NCBI GenBank assembly: GCA_038131695.1
Contig: JAYPQA010000020.1
Coordinates: 1 to 64,000 of the forward strand
Length of the DNA: 64,000 bases
Origin: JADHLK01 sp038131695
GTDB lineage: Bacteria; Pseudomonadota; Alphaproteobacteria; Puniceispirillales; Puniceispirillaceae
Direction: 5' to 3'
Part shown: one piece after another, positions 36,705 to 45,553 of the stretch
Position numbering within the stretch: position 1 is the first letter of the stretch
Layout: each line of letters starts with the position of its first letter
Notes under the pieces: generated by a model
The model's input: the letters and a program-made list of their open reading frames with translations, nothing else
Told to the model about the DNA's origin: nothing
The model's database searches: none
Program-made: the position numbers and the translations under genes

Positions 36705-38587
36705 TTTGCCACCTCTTGCGGCGGGCTGGCCATCTGGGCAAGGGAGTCTTGGCTGCTGCCATCCGGCCCGCCAGCCTCCTCACCTTCCCCATCCACAAAT
36801 CCTTGAGACTGGCGCGCCCACATAGCGGCATAAAGCCCTTTTTGGTCCAGCAGCTCTGCATGGGTTCCGCGTTCGGCTATCCTGCCTTCATTCATTACCA
36901 GAATTTCATCCGCGTCAATGATTGTTGACAGACGGTGGGCAATAATCAGCGTTGTGCGCTGATGCGAGACATCCTGTAAAGCCTGCTGGATAGCCTTTTC
37001 CGTGCGGCTGTCCAGGGCGGAGGTTGCCTCGTCAAACAAGAATATGGACGGGGCTTTCAGAATCGCCCGGGCTATCGCCACGCGCTGTTTTTCGCCGCCC
37101 GATAATTTCAGCCCGCGCTCCCCCACCAGCGTGTCATACCCTTCAGGCAGCCGGTTGATGAAGCTGTCAATCGCCGCCAGGCTGGCGGCCCGCTCAATAT
37201 CCGCCTGGCGCGCCCCATCCAGACCATAGCCGATATTAAAGCCGATGGAGGCATTGAACATCACCGTATCCTGGGGCACCACCCCTATGGCAGCCCGCAG
37301 TGAATTCTGGGTGATCTGGCGAATATCCTGCCCGTCTATCAGGATACGCCCGGCATCGGGATCATAAAAGCGGAACAGCAGGCGAGAGAGGGTAGATTTG
37401 CCCGCCCCGCTCGGCCCGACAATGGCGACCTGCTTGCCCGCCTCTACCGCAAAGCTGACATCCTGCAATATCTGGCGCGGGCCATAGGAAAAGCTGACCG
37501 ACTCAAACCGGATTGCCCCGCCCTGAAGGCGCAATTCCGGGGCGTTTTCAATATCCTGAACAGACGGGTTTTCTTCCAAAAGGCCAAACATCCTTTCCAA
37601 ATCAACCAGCGACTGGCGCATTTGGCGATAGACCCAGCCCAGATAATTCAGCGGCAAATAAAGCTGCAGGAGATAGGTATTGACGACGACAAAATCGCCG
37701 ATACTCATCTGGCCAGCGGCTATCTCGCGCCCGGCCAGCCCCATCACCAGCATCAGCCCGCCCGCGATAATCGCTCCCTGGCCGATATTGACCGCCGCCA
37801 GCGAGGTGCGCGAGCGCACGGCCGCCTGCTCAAAATCCCGCAAGGCCGTATCATAGCGGGCGGCTTCCAGCTGTTCGGCATTGAAATATTTGACCGTTTC
37901 ATAATTCAGCAGCGAATCAACCGCGCGGGTGGCTGCTGTCTCATCAGCTGCGTTCATCTGGCGGCGAAAGCGCATCCGCCATTCGGTAACGCGCATGGTA
38001 AAAAAGGCATAGAGGACAACCGTTACAAAGGTGATGATGGCAAATTCAAAGCCGAACAGCACCCAAAGCAAGCCAGATACAAACAGGACTTCCACAAAGA
38101 GCGGCAAAACCTCTATCACCGCGGCGGTCAGCAAATATTCCACCGCCTTTGCCCCGCGCTCAATCGCCCGGCTCATGCCGCCTGTCTGGCGTTCCAGATG
38201 AAATTTCAAGGACAGGTTATGCAGATGGCGAAAGGCAGCCAAAGCCGCCCCGCGCACCGCCCGGAAAGCGACCCGGGCAAAGAAATATTCCTTGGCTTCG
38301 GCAAATATCTGCTGGCTGAGGCGGGCCAGCGCATAGCCGCCCAGCACCCACCAAAGCGTGGTCATCGAAAACCCGTCCGCCCCATTCACCAGATCAACAG
38401 CCGCCCCATAGGCCAGCGGCGTTATGACATTCGCCCCCTTGGCCAGAAACAGGGCCAGCACGGCCAGCCCGATACGCAGCCTTATCTGGTTATCGCCTTT
38501 CGGGGCGGTATAGTGATAGAGCTCCCGCAGCAAATCCAGGCGGGTCAGCCGCTTTTTGCCGCTTTCCTCAGCCTGGCTGGGGGTCAC
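36701..38587 (-). CDS. ABC transporter, ATM1/HMT type (fused permease-ATPase)
   Basis: Half-transporter of 628 residues: an N-terminal six-helix membrane domain and a C-terminal ATPase with Walker A (GPSGAGKST), signature (LSGGEKQRVAIARA) and Walker B (IFLFDEATSALDS). The membrane domain has the Atm1-type segment NYETVKYFNAEQLEAARYD. Relatives export glutathione-linked sulfur or metal species, which suits its position directly behind the Suf Fe-S genes. Begins with a GTG that overlaps the sufA stop (GTGA). Substrate is inferred from family and context. Confidence 0.9.
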   Translation of the reverse strand: MTPSQAEESGKKRLTRLDLLRELYHYTAPKGDNQIRLRIGLAVLALFLAKGANVITPLAYGAAVDLVNGADGFSMTTLWWVLGGYALARLSQQIFAEAKEYFFARVAFRAVRGAALAAFRHLHNLSLKFHLERQTGGMSRAIERGAKAVEYLLTAAVIEVLPLFVEVLFVSGLLWVLFGFEFAIITFVTVVLYAFFTMRVTEWRMRFRRQMNAADETAATRAVDSLLNYETVKYFNAEQLEAARYDTALRDFEQAAVRSRTSLAAVNIGQGAIIAGGLMLVMGLAGREIAAGQMSIGDFVVVNTYLLQLYLPLNYLGWVYRQMRQSLVDLERMFGLLEENPSVQDIENAPELRLQGGAIRFESVSFSYGPRQILQDVSFAVEAGKQVAIVGPSGAGKSTLSRLLFRFYDPDAGRILIDGQDIRQITQNSLRAAIGVVPQDTVMFNASIGFNIGYGLDGARQADIERAASLAAIDSFINRLPEGYDTLVGERGLKLSGGEKQRVAIARAILKAPSIFLFDEATSALDSRTEKAIQQALQDVSHQRTTLIIAHRLSTIIDADEILVMNEGRIAERGTHAELLDQKGLYAAMWARQSQGFVDGEGEEAGGPDGSSQDSLAQMASPPQEVAK

Positions 38588-38949
38588 GAGACAGAGAAAC
38601 TTTCCCCGCAGCCGCAGCGGGCAGTCTCATTGGGGTTGCTAAAGACAAAGGAGGAGGCGAATTTATCTTCTGCCCAATCCATTTCCGAGCCGATCAAAAA
38701 CATCACGGCTGCCGGATCAATCAGCAAGGTCACGCCCTTATCCTCTATGCGGTCCTCAAAGGGCTTTTGATCAGTGGCATATTCGATTTCATATTGCAGG
38801 CCGGAACAGCCCGCCGTCTTGACCCCTACACGCAGGCCCAGCACCTCAGAATCTGCCTTGCCCATCAGGCGGCGCACCTGTTCTGCGGCCCGCTCGGTCA
38901 GGGTGATGATCGGCTTGTCACCAAAAGAAGGGGTTTGTCCTGTGCTCAT
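38584..38949 (-). CDS. sufA: A-type iron-sulfur carrier (SufA/IscA/ErpA)
   Basis: Carries Fe-S clusters to target proteins. The three cluster cysteines are in VKTAGCSGLQY and RCGCGESF, within a standard A-type fold (ITLTERAAEQV). About 121 residues from the ATG at 38949; an ATG at 38958 is also possible. Part of the Suf operon between sufT and the ATM1-type transporter. Calling it SufA instead of IscA or ErpA rests on the operon. Confidence 0.92.
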   Translation of the reverse strand: MSTGQTPSFGDKPIITLTERAAEQVRRLMGKADSEVLGLRVGVKTAGCSGLQYEIEYATDQKPFEDRIEDKGVTLLIDPAAVMFLIGSEMDWAEDKFASSFVFSNPNETARCGCGESFSVS

Positions 38950-38966
38950 TTTCTGCATCCGTTCCG

Positions 38967-39404
38967 TCAGAATCCATAATCAAGGGCCAGTTTGGCATCT
39001 TCGCTCATTCTATCAGGCGTCCAGGGCGGTGACCAGACCAGCGTGACCGAGACCTCTCCGGCCCCCTTTACAGCCGCGACCGCCTCAGCCACCTGGCCCG
39101 GCATTTCCCCGGCCACCGGACAGCCCGGCGCGGTCAGCGACATGGTAATGGCCACCTGTCCGCCCGGCTGGCGGTCAATGGAATAGATCAGGCCCAAATC
39201 ATAGATATTAACCGGGATTTCCGGGTCCTTGACCGTCATCAGCGCATCGATAATGGCAATCTCAGACGCCGGTTCCTGGCCTGCCGGCAAAGGGCGGCCG
39301 GCGCGGGCGACAAACCCGTCTTGTGCGGCGGGCATAAAATCTGCCAGCTGCGGGCCACCGCGATCATCACCAGTCTCCTCAAAAGGGGTGTTTTTTTCGC
39401 TCAT
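38967..39404 (-). CDS. sufT: SufT (DUF59/MIP18 family Fe-S assembly protein)
   Basis: Auxiliary Fe-S maturation factor of 145 residues. The MIP18 motifs are DPEIPVNIYDLGLIY and LTAPGCPVAGEMPGQV, with the reactive cysteine in the second. An N-terminal extension of about 45 residues rich in Pro and Ala precedes the domain. Its ATG overlaps the sufS stop (ATGA), and it is followed by sufA. Its location within suf is the usual alphaproteobacterial setting. Confidence 0.92.
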   Translation of the reverse strand: MSEKNTPFEETGDDRGGPQLADFMPAAQDGFVARAGRPLPAGQEPASEIAIIDALMTVKDPEIPVNIYDLGLIYSIDRQPGGQVAITMSLTAPGCPVAGEMPGQVAEAVAAVKGAGEVSVTLVWSPPWTPDRMSEDAKLALDYGF

Positions 39405-40627
39405 GCGCGGAATATCCTGTTCACCTTGTCCAGCGCTTCACCCAGCCGGTCAAAATCCTCTGCCCGGCTATAGACCGCGACCGAGGCACGCACGCAAGAG
39501 CTGATCCCCAGCTCCTTCATCAAGGGCTGGGCGCAATGATGGCCTGCGCGCACCGCCACACCGTCCTGATCAATCAGCGTTGCAATATCATGCGGGTGGG
39601 CGGCATCCAGCGTGAAGGAAATCACCCCGGACTTGCCAGCTGCCGTGCCGATAAAATTCAGCCCCTTGACCGCGGCAAGCCGTTGCTGGCCATAGTTCAG
39701 AATTTCCTGCTCATGGCGGCGCAGGGCCTCCATGCCTATAGACTGGACAAAATCCACGGCCGCACCCAGCCCGATACAGGGCACAATGGGCGGCGTGCCA
39801 GCCTCAAAGCGGACCGGCGGCTCAGCCCAGCTGGACCCGTCTATCGCCACCTCATCGATCATATCACCGCCACCCAGAAAAGGCGGCATATCCGCCAGCA
39901 AGTCCGCCCGGCCCCACAAGACCCCTATGCCGCTCGGCCCATAGAGCTTATGGCCGGAAAAAGCATAGAAATCGCAGCCAATTTCCTGCACATCCACAGG
40001 CATATGGATAACGCCCTGACAGCCATCAATGACGCTGATCGCCCCGGCCTGTCTGGCCAGCTCCGCTATCTCGGCCACCGGATAGACCGTGCCGAGAACA
40101 TTGGAGACATGGGGCACGGAAATGATGCGGGTGCGCTGGGTAATCCGTTCTTTAAAAGCAGCCATGTCAAAGCTGCCATCCGGCCCCATCGGTGCCGCCA
40201 CCAGCCTGGCCCCGGTCAGCTCTCCTATCAGCTGCCAGGGAATGATATTGGCGTGATGCTCGGCAATGGTGATCAGAATCTCATCCCCGTCATTGAGGTT
40301 CTGGCGGCCCCATGACCAGGCAATCAGATTCAAGGCCATCGTCGCCCCGGAGGTAAAGACAATCTCACCCGGCGAGGCGGCCCCTATCAGACCGGCCACC
40401 TTGGCGCGCACCGCCTCATAGGCGTCGGTAGATTCTTCCGACAGCGTATGCAGCCCGCGATGCACATTCGCATAATGCGTATCATAGCCGCGCGCCATCA
40501 CATCCAGCACCTGTTGCGGCTTTTGGGCTGAAGCGGCTGAATCAAGATAAATCAGCTCCTGCCCATTCACCTGGCGGGCCAGAATCGGAAAGCGGCTGCG
40601 GATTTCGGTAAAATCAGGCTGGCTCAT
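39401..40627 (-). CDS. sufS: Cysteine desulfurase SufS
   Basis: PLP enzyme that takes sulfur from cysteine for Fe-S assembly. The PLP lysine is in AFSGHKLYGPSGIGVLWG and the catalytic cysteine in VRAGHHCAQPLM. The N-terminus IYLDSAASAQKPQQVLD is typical of group II desulfurases. It has 408 residues. ATGA overlaps at both ends (sufD before, sufT after) show tight coupling. No sufE gene is in the operon. Confidence 0.96.
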   Translation of the reverse strand: MSQPDFTEIRSRFPILARQVNGQELIYLDSAASAQKPQQVLDVMARGYDTHYANVHRGLHTLSEESTDAYEAVRAKVAGLIGAASPGEIVFTSGATMALNLIAWSWGRQNLNDGDEILITIAEHHANIIPWQLIGELTGARLVAAPMGPDGSFDMAAFKERITQRTRIISVPHVSNVLGTVYPVAEIAELARQAGAISVIDGCQGVIHMPVDVQEIGCDFYAFSGHKLYGPSGIGVLWGRADLLADMPPFLGGGDMIDEVAIDGSSWAEPPVRFEAGTPPIVPCIGLGAAVDFVQSIGMEALRRHEQEILNYGQQRLAAVKGLNFIGTAAGKSGVISFTLDAAHPHDIATLIDQDGVAVRAGHHCAQPLMKELGISSCVRASVAVYSRAEDFDRLGEALDKVNRIFRA

Positions 40628-41811
40628 CCCGCCTTCCCCCAGCTATCTGCGACACCGTCCAGCCAGCTGGCCAGCTGCGGGTTTCTAATCTGCTCCAGTG
40701 CCTCTTGAATAAAGGCGGCGATCAGCAGGCTGCGGGCCGCCTCTTTTGGGATGCCGCGGGCCATCAGATAGAACAGCTGATCTGCTTCCAGCTCGCCAAT
40801 AGTTGCCCCGTGGGTGCAGGCAACATCATCGGCAAAGATTTCCAGCTCCGGCTTGGTATTGGCCTCCGCCTCGCGGCTCAGCAAAAGCACCCGGCTCATC
40901 TGCTGGCCATCTGTGCGCTGGGCCTGCTGGGCCACCTGTATCTGGCCTTGAAAAACGCCTCTGGCAGCGCCGTCCAGAACCCCTTTTATCAGCTGCTCTG
41001 ACTGGCAATCCGGGGCCTGATGCACCAGCCTTATGGTAATGTCATGATGCTGGCTGCCAGCCCCCAGATAAAGCGCCGAGAGGCGGGCAGAGGCCTTTGG
41101 GCCGCCCAGCGTCAGCTGCGTCTCACAGCGGGCCAGCGCGGCCCCGCTGCTCAGCACAAAACTGGCCAGATCACTGCCTTCAGCCAGCTCTGCCACGCTC
41201 AGCCCCAGATGCCGGGTAGCTGGGCTTTCCTGTTGATATTTGGCATGGTCAAGGCGCGCCCCGGCGGCCAGATCAAAACCGATTACCGGCTGCGCCAGCC
41301 CGGCCGTGCTGCGATGCTGTTCTGCCAGAACCGCCCGCGATCCCGCCCCGGCCCGCACCAGAATCAGGCTGGGGGCGGCCCGGTCCGGCTGGCCACCAAT
41401 AAAATCAAGATTGAGGCACATCTCCAGATCGGCCCCAGCGGCCAGCTCCAGCACCCATCCTGCCGGGGCGCTGGCCAAAGCCAGCTGGGCCGGATGATCA
41501 GAACCGATGCGCGCGGCCAGCCAGGCCAGGGCTGCCGGATCCTCTTGCATGGATGTCAGCTGCCAGCCTTCCGGCAAGCTGTCCGAAGCCGCCTCAACCA
41601 GCTGCCCGCCATCAAAGACCAGACGCGGACCCTCCAGCAAGGCCGGCTCTGGCTGGCTGCCCGGCGCGGCCAGCGGCCAGTCCTGCCCGGCCAGACCGTC
41701 CAGCGGGGTAAAGCGGAAGGCCTCGCTGCGGCGGCCTGGCCAGCCCGCCTCGGCAAAGGCCGCACGGGCCTGCTCGCGGATTGCCTCAGGCTGCATCATC
41801 AATACCGGCAT
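40624..41811 (-). CDS. sufD: Fe-S cluster assembly protein SufD
   Basis: Scaffold partner of SufB and SufC in the SufBC2D complex. Of 395 residues, the beta-helix core is recognisable and the C-terminal part is most conserved: DVACTHGATIGELEADQLFYLMARGIPKEAARSLL has the expected cysteine-histidine pair (read in short pieces: ACTHGATIG, FYLMARG). The start overlaps the end of sufC by 26 bp if the ATG at 41811 is used; in-frame ATGs just downstream reduce this. The N-terminal half is more divergent, as is usual for SufD. Confidence 0.92.
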   Translation of the reverse strand: MPVLMMQPEAIREQARAAFAEAGWPGRRSEAFRFTPLDGLAGQDWPLAAPGSQPEPALLEGPRLVFDGGQLVEAASDSLPEGWQLTSMQEDPAALAWLAARIGSDHPAQLALASAPAGWVLELAAGADLEMCLNLDFIGGQPDRAAPSLILVRAGAGSRAVLAEQHRSTAGLAQPVIGFDLAAGARLDHAKYQQESPATRHLGLSVAELAEGSDLASFVLSSGAALARCETQLTLGGPKASARLSALYLGAGSQHHDITIRLVHQAPDCQSEQLIKGVLDGAARGVFQGQIQVAQQAQRTDGQQMSRVLLLSREAEANTKPELEIFADDVACTHGATIGELEADQLFYLMARGIPKEAARSLLIAAFIQEALEQIRNPQLASWLDGVADSWGKAG

Positions 41812-42544
41812 AGCCGTTTTCCTCTACCTCAAGGGCCAGCTGCTTATCGCCTGACCGGACAATTTTTCCGCGGCTCAGAATATGCACCCGGTCCGGCACA
41901 ATATGGGACAGCAAACGCTGATAATGGGTGATGACCAGCATCCCGCGCTTGCTGTCGCGCAGCTTGTTCACCCCATCAGAAACGATTTTCAGCGCATCCA
42001 CATCGAGGCCGGAATCGGTCTCATCCAGCACACCGCCATAGAGGGCTGCAAATAAAGCCATCTGCAGAATTTCAAAACGCTTTTTCTCGCCGCCGGAAAA
42101 GCCGGCATTAACCGACCTTTTCAGCATCTCGTCTGAAATACCCAGATCACCAGCCGCGGCGCGCACCAGCTTGACAAAGCCCAGCTGATCCACTTCTGCC
42201 TCCCCCACAGCGCGGCGGCGGGCATTGACGGCGGCGCGCAAAAAGCTCATCACCGTAACGCCGGGCAATTCAACCGGATATTGCATCGCCAGAAACAGCC
42301 CGGCGCGGGCGCGTTCATCTGCTTCCATTTCCTGCAGCGACACGCCATCCAGCAAAATATCCCCGCCGGTGATCTCATACCCCTCGCGGCCGGCCAGCAT
42401 ATAGGAAAGCGTGCTTTTGCCGGAGCCGTTCGGCCCCATAATGGCGTGCACCTCGCCCGCGCCGATGGTCAGGTTAATCCCGTGCAGAATATCGGTATCC
42501 CCGACACGCGCCTGCAAATCACGAATTTCAAGCAAAGCAGCCAT
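41786..42544 (-). CDS. sufC: Fe-S cluster assembly ATPase SufC
   Basis: ABC-type ATPase of the SufBCD scaffold. Walker A is MGPNGSGKST, the signature region FSGGEKKRFEILQMAL and Walker B VLDETDSGLDVDAL, all with the SufC-specific form (ETDSGLD). It has 252 residues. It lies 5 bp after sufB and overlaps sufD. Confidence 0.97.
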   Translation of the reverse strand: MAALLEIRDLQARVGDTDILHGINLTIGAGEVHAIMGPNGSGKSTLSYMLAGREGYEITGGDILLDGVSLQEMEADERARAGLFLAMQYPVELPGVTVMSFLRAAVNARRRAVGEAEVDQLGFVKLVRAAAGDLGISDEMLKRSVNAGFSGGEKKRFEILQMALFAALYGGVLDETDSGLDVDALKIVSDGVNKLRDSKRGMLVITHYQRLLSHIVPDRVHILSRGKIVRSGDKQLALEVEENGYAGIDDAA

Positions 42545-42549
42545 TTTAT

Positions 42550-43998
42550 TTATCCTACAGATCCTTCCAGTGAGATACCGATCAGCTTTTGCGCCTCTAC
42601 GGCAAATTCCATCGGCAATTCTTTCATGACTTCGCGGCAGAAACCATTGACGATCAGCGAGACGGCTTCCTCAGCATCCAGCCCGCGTTGCAGGCAATAA
42701 AACAGCTGTTCTTCGGAAATCCGCGAGGTGGTGGCCTCATGCTCTACCCGGCCGGACGGGTTGCGCGAGGTGATATAAGGCACGGTATGGGCCCCGCACT
42801 GATCACCGACCAGCAGGGAGTCACACTGGGTGAAATTGCGCGCGCCCTCAGCCGCCTTGTTAATCTCTACCAGGCCGCGATAGGTGTTTTGCGCCCTCCC
42901 TGCGGAAATCCCCTTGGAGATGATGGTAGAGCGGCTGCCCGGCCCCAGATGGATCATCTTGGTTCCGGTATCGGCCTGCTGGGCCCCGTTGGTGACCGCC
43001 ACGGAATAGAATTCCCCGACAGAATCGCGCCCGCGCAACACACAGGACGGGTATTTCCAGGTAATGGCTGAGCCAGTTTCCACCTGCGTCCAGCTGATAC
43101 GGGAGCGATCCCCGCGACACGCCCCGCGCTTGGTCACGAAATTATAGATACCCCCCTTGCCGTTTTCATCTCCCGGATACCAGTTCTGCACCGTTGAATA
43201 TTTGATCTCGGCATCATGCAGCGCGACCAGCTCCACCACCGCGGCGTGCAGCTGGTTTTCATCGCGCTGCGGGGCGGTGCAGCCTTCCAGATAGCTGACA
43301 TAAGACTCATCCTCGGCAATGATCAGCGTGCGTTCAAACTGGCCGGTATTTTGCTCATTAATGCGGAAATAGGTGGACAGCTCCATCGGCAGCGCACCCT
43401 TGGGGATATAGACAAAGCTGCCATCGGTGAAGACTGCCGAATTCAGCGCGGCAAAGTAATTATCCGAAACCGGCACCACCGAGCCCATATATTTCTTAAT
43501 CAATTCCGGATAGTCGCGGATTGCTTCTGAAATCGGACAGAAAATCACCCCCGCCTCGGCCAGCTCTTCGCGAAAGGTGGTCGCCACAGACACCGAGTCA
43601 AACACCGCATCCACCGCCACCCCGGCCAGCATCTTTTGCTCATTGAGCGGTATCCCCAGCTTTTCATAGGTCTCCAGCAGCTGCGGATCGACCTCATCCA
43701 GGGAGGCCAGCTGCTTTTTCTGCTTCGGGGCGGCGTAATAGTGAAGGGCCTGATAATCAATCGGATCGAGCTGCAGCTTGGCCCAGTCAGGCGGCGTCAT
43801 TTTCAGCCAATAGCGATAGGCTTTCAGCCGCCAGTCCAGCATCCAGTCCGGCTCTTCTTTCTTGGCGGAAATGAAGCGGATAATATCCTCATTCAGCCCC
43901 TTCGGCGCCAAATCCGATTCAATATCCGTCACAAAACCGTATTTGTATTTGCCGGTCGCCTCTTCAACGGCCTGAATGGTCTCAATAGTTGCTGCCAT
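42550..43998 (-). CDS. sufB: Fe-S cluster assembly protein SufB
   Basis: Main scaffold protein of the SufBC2D complex, 482 residues. The conserved core includes CPISEAIRDYPELIKKYMGSV, SFVYIPKGALPMELSTYFRI, YLEGCTAPQRDENQLHAAVVE (partly quoted) and CDSLLVGDQCGAHTVPYI, with the functional cysteine in the last. First structural gene, only 3 bp after iscR, so regulator and scaffold are made from one transcript. Confidence 0.97.
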   Translation of the reverse strand: MAATIETIQAVEEATGKYKYGFVTDIESDLAPKGLNEDIIRFISAKKEEPDWMLDWRLKAYRYWLKMTPPDWAKLQLDPIDYQALHYYAAPKQKKQLASLDEVDPQLLETYEKLGIPLNEQKMLAGVAVDAVFDSVSVATTFREELAEAGVIFCPISEAIRDYPELIKKYMGSVVPVSDNYFAALNSAVFTDGSFVYIPKGALPMELSTYFRINEQNTGQFERTLIIAEDESYVSYLEGCTAPQRDENQLHAAVVELVALHDAEIKYSTVQNWYPGDENGKGGIYNFVTKRGACRGDRSRISWTQVETGSAITWKYPSCVLRGRDSVGEFYSVAVTNGAQQADTGTKMIHLGPGSRSTIISKGISAGRAQNTYRGLVEINKAAEGARNFTQCDSLLVGDQCGAHTVPYITSRNPSGRVEHEATTSRISEEQLFYCLQRGLDAEEAVSLIVNGFCREVMKELPMEFAVEAQKLIGISLEGSVG

Positions 43999-44001
43999 AG
44001 T

Positions 44002-44481
44002 CTAGCTCACAGATTTTCCAATTATGGGTGCCGGCTGGCCGGCTTCTCTCTCAATCGGCGGGAAATGTCGCTCCGGGTCCAGCATCTCGGCCAGCGTAAC
44101 CCGGCCCAGCGCATCGTGGATGGCCTGATTGACGCTGTTCCAGTTGCCGGACATAAAACAGCCCTGCTGGGCTGAACAGGGCTCCTCGGCCCCGTCCACA
44201 CAGGCGGTGAGCGCAATCGGGCCCTCTATCGCCTCAATCACCTCAGCCAGCGAAATCGCATCAGCCGGACGCGCCAGCCTGCAACCGCCCTGCACACCGC
44301 GCTGTGATTCCACCAGCCCGGCAGCTGCCAGCTGCTTGACCAGCTTGGCAACGGTCGGCTGGCCCAGCATCGTCTGGCGCGCCAGATCAGCACTGGAACG
44401 CAAGCCCCCCGCACCACAAGGCGCGGCCAGCCCGCCCAGCACGAGAATCGCATAATCTGTCATGCGCGTCAGTCGCAGCAT
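44002..44481 (-). CDS. iscR: Rrf2-family regulator of the suf operon (IscR-like)
   Basis: Winged-helix repressor of 159 residues with the Rrf2 N-terminus (LTRMTDYAILVLGGLA), helix-turn-helix (TMLGQPTVAKLVKQLAAAGLV) and a cluster-binding loop with three cysteines (CVDGAEEPCSAQQGC), as in Fe-S-sensing IscR. The start at 44481 gives the family N-terminus; a longer frame to 44553 would cross the operator. It heads the suf operon and a palindrome just downstream of the likely -10 element suggests autorepression according to Fe-S status. Confidence 0.92.
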   Translation of the reverse strand: MLRLTRMTDYAILVLGGLAAPCGAGGLRSSADLARQTMLGQPTVAKLVKQLAAAGLVESQRGVQGGCRLARPADAISLAEVIEAIEGPIALTACVDGAEEPCSAQQGCFMSGNWNSVNQAIHDALGRVTLAEMLDPERHFPPIEREAGQPAPIIGKSVS

Positions 44482-44508
44482 CCAAAAAACCTTTGGCTCA
44501 TTCCCTAA

Positions 44509-44529
44509 ATCAGACCAAATTAGTCTGAT
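44509..44529. promoter_or_regulatory. Candidate IscR-type operator
   Basis: Perfect 7-bp palindrome ATCAGAC-N7-GTCTGAT with an AT-rich centre, 28 bp upstream of the iscR start and just downstream of the proposed -10, so a bound repressor would block initiation. Confidence 0.6.
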
Positions 44530-44537
44530 ATAGCTTT

Positions 44538-44566
44538 GATATAGGCAGGCCAAGCCAAAAAGGCAA
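44538..44566 (-). promoter_or_regulatory. Candidate promoter of the iscR-suf operon
   Basis: On the minus strand TTGCCT (44561-44566), 17-bp spacer, TATATC (44538-44543). Good spacing and a fair -10; the only such pair noticed in this gap. Confidence 0.5.
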
Positions 44567-44636
44567 GCCGACGCGCCGAAAAAAAGCAGGGAGAAAGGGA
44601 ATTTTTGACAGGCAGAAAGCCGCCTGCTGGCAGCGG

Positions 44637-45008
44637 CTAGTTAAACGCCTCGCGGCGCAGCTGATAGCGGCCATTTTCCAGCGATTCAAACAAATCTTCC
44701 ACATCCGGATGGCCGACCGGCCCGCCTTCTGTATCAGAGGTCAGATTTTGCTGGCTTACATAGGCGGAATAATAGGTTTCGGCATTTTCCGCGAGCAGAT
44801 GATAGAAAGGCTGTTCCTTGGATGGGCGCACATCTTCCGGGATGGCATTATACCATTCTTCGGTATTGTCAAATTCCGGGTCCACATCCACGATCACGCC
44901 GCGAAAGGGATAATGTCGGTGGCGCACAATATCGCCAATGCAAAAGACCGGCGTTTTTTGCACCTGGGCAGGGTTTTGGACGGTTTGGGGTATATCGGAG
45001 CTGGTCAT
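44637..45008 (-). CDS. hspQ: Heat shock protein HspQ (YccV family)
   Basis: Small protein of 123 residues with the hemimethylated-DNA-binding/YccV domain: FCIGDIVRHRHYPFRGVIVDVDPEF, then WYNAIPEDVRPSKEQPFYHLL and YVSQQNL. In E. coli HspQ is a Lon substrate-specificity factor. The ATG at 45008 with GAGAGG is preferred to 45014. It is 33 bp after rpmF and probably co-transcribed. Confidence 0.9.
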   Translation of the reverse strand: MTSSDIPQTVQNPAQVQKTPVFCIGDIVRHRHYPFRGVIVDVDPEFDNTEEWYNAIPEDVRPSKEQPFYHLLAENAETYYSAYVSQQNLTSDTEGGPVGHPDVEDLFESLENGRYQLRREAFN

Positions 45009-45041
45009 CAGCAAAGCCTCTCACCCGGACAGTCTGTCCGG

Positions 45042-45227
45042 TCAGATGGTTTCTTTTACCTTGATGACCTGGCGGCCCTTATACATTCCTGTTTTGAGAT
45101 CAATATGGTGCGGGCGATGCAGTTCACCGGTTGTCTTGTCCTCAACATACGCATCTGAACGCAGCGCATCATGCGCGCGGCGCATATCACGCTTGGAACG
45201 GGTAACCTTGCGCTTTGGAACAGCCAT
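45042..45227 (-). CDS. rpmF: 50S ribosomal protein L32
   Basis: A 61-residue ribosomal protein beginning MAVPKRKVTRSKRDMRRAHD, with AAGGAGTG before the ATG. The zinc cysteines of some L32 proteins are absent, as is common. In many bacteria plsX and fabH follow rpmF; here hspQ does. Confidence 0.97.
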   Translation of the reverse strand: MAVPKRKVTRSKRDMRRAHDALRSDAYVEDKTTGELHRPHHIDLKTGMYKGRQVIKVKETI

Positions 45228-45305
45228 GACACACTCCTTAAAAAATTCGTCCGGCCTTACGGCCTTGCGGCAGCCGGTCTGGAGCCGGATGCTGCGATAG
45301 AGGTT

Positions 45306-45381
45306 TGGTGGAGCCAGACGGGATCGAACCGACGACCTCCTGCTTGCAAAGCAGGCGCTCTCCCAGCTGAGCTATGGCCCC
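45306..45381 (-). tRNA. tRNA-Ala(TGC)
   Basis: Acceptor stem GGGGCCA pairs with TGGCTCC, including the G3-U70 wobble that identifies alanine tRNAs. Anticodon loop TTTGCAA with anticodon TGC (complement of 45346-45348). CCA is encoded (complement of 45306-45308). Confidence 0.97.
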
Positions 45382-45553
45382 CGTTTTGACAGTTGCCAAA
45401 CCGGCGATTGCCAAACCAAAGTGAAAAGAAGCCCAGGCCAGATGGCCGCGGGCCTCAAAACGCTGATGTATATGCTGGAAACCAGACAGAAGGTCAAGTG
45501 TTTTTGCCAGCCAGCCTCTTAAAAAAACAGAAAATGAACCCGCCCGGCCCGGC

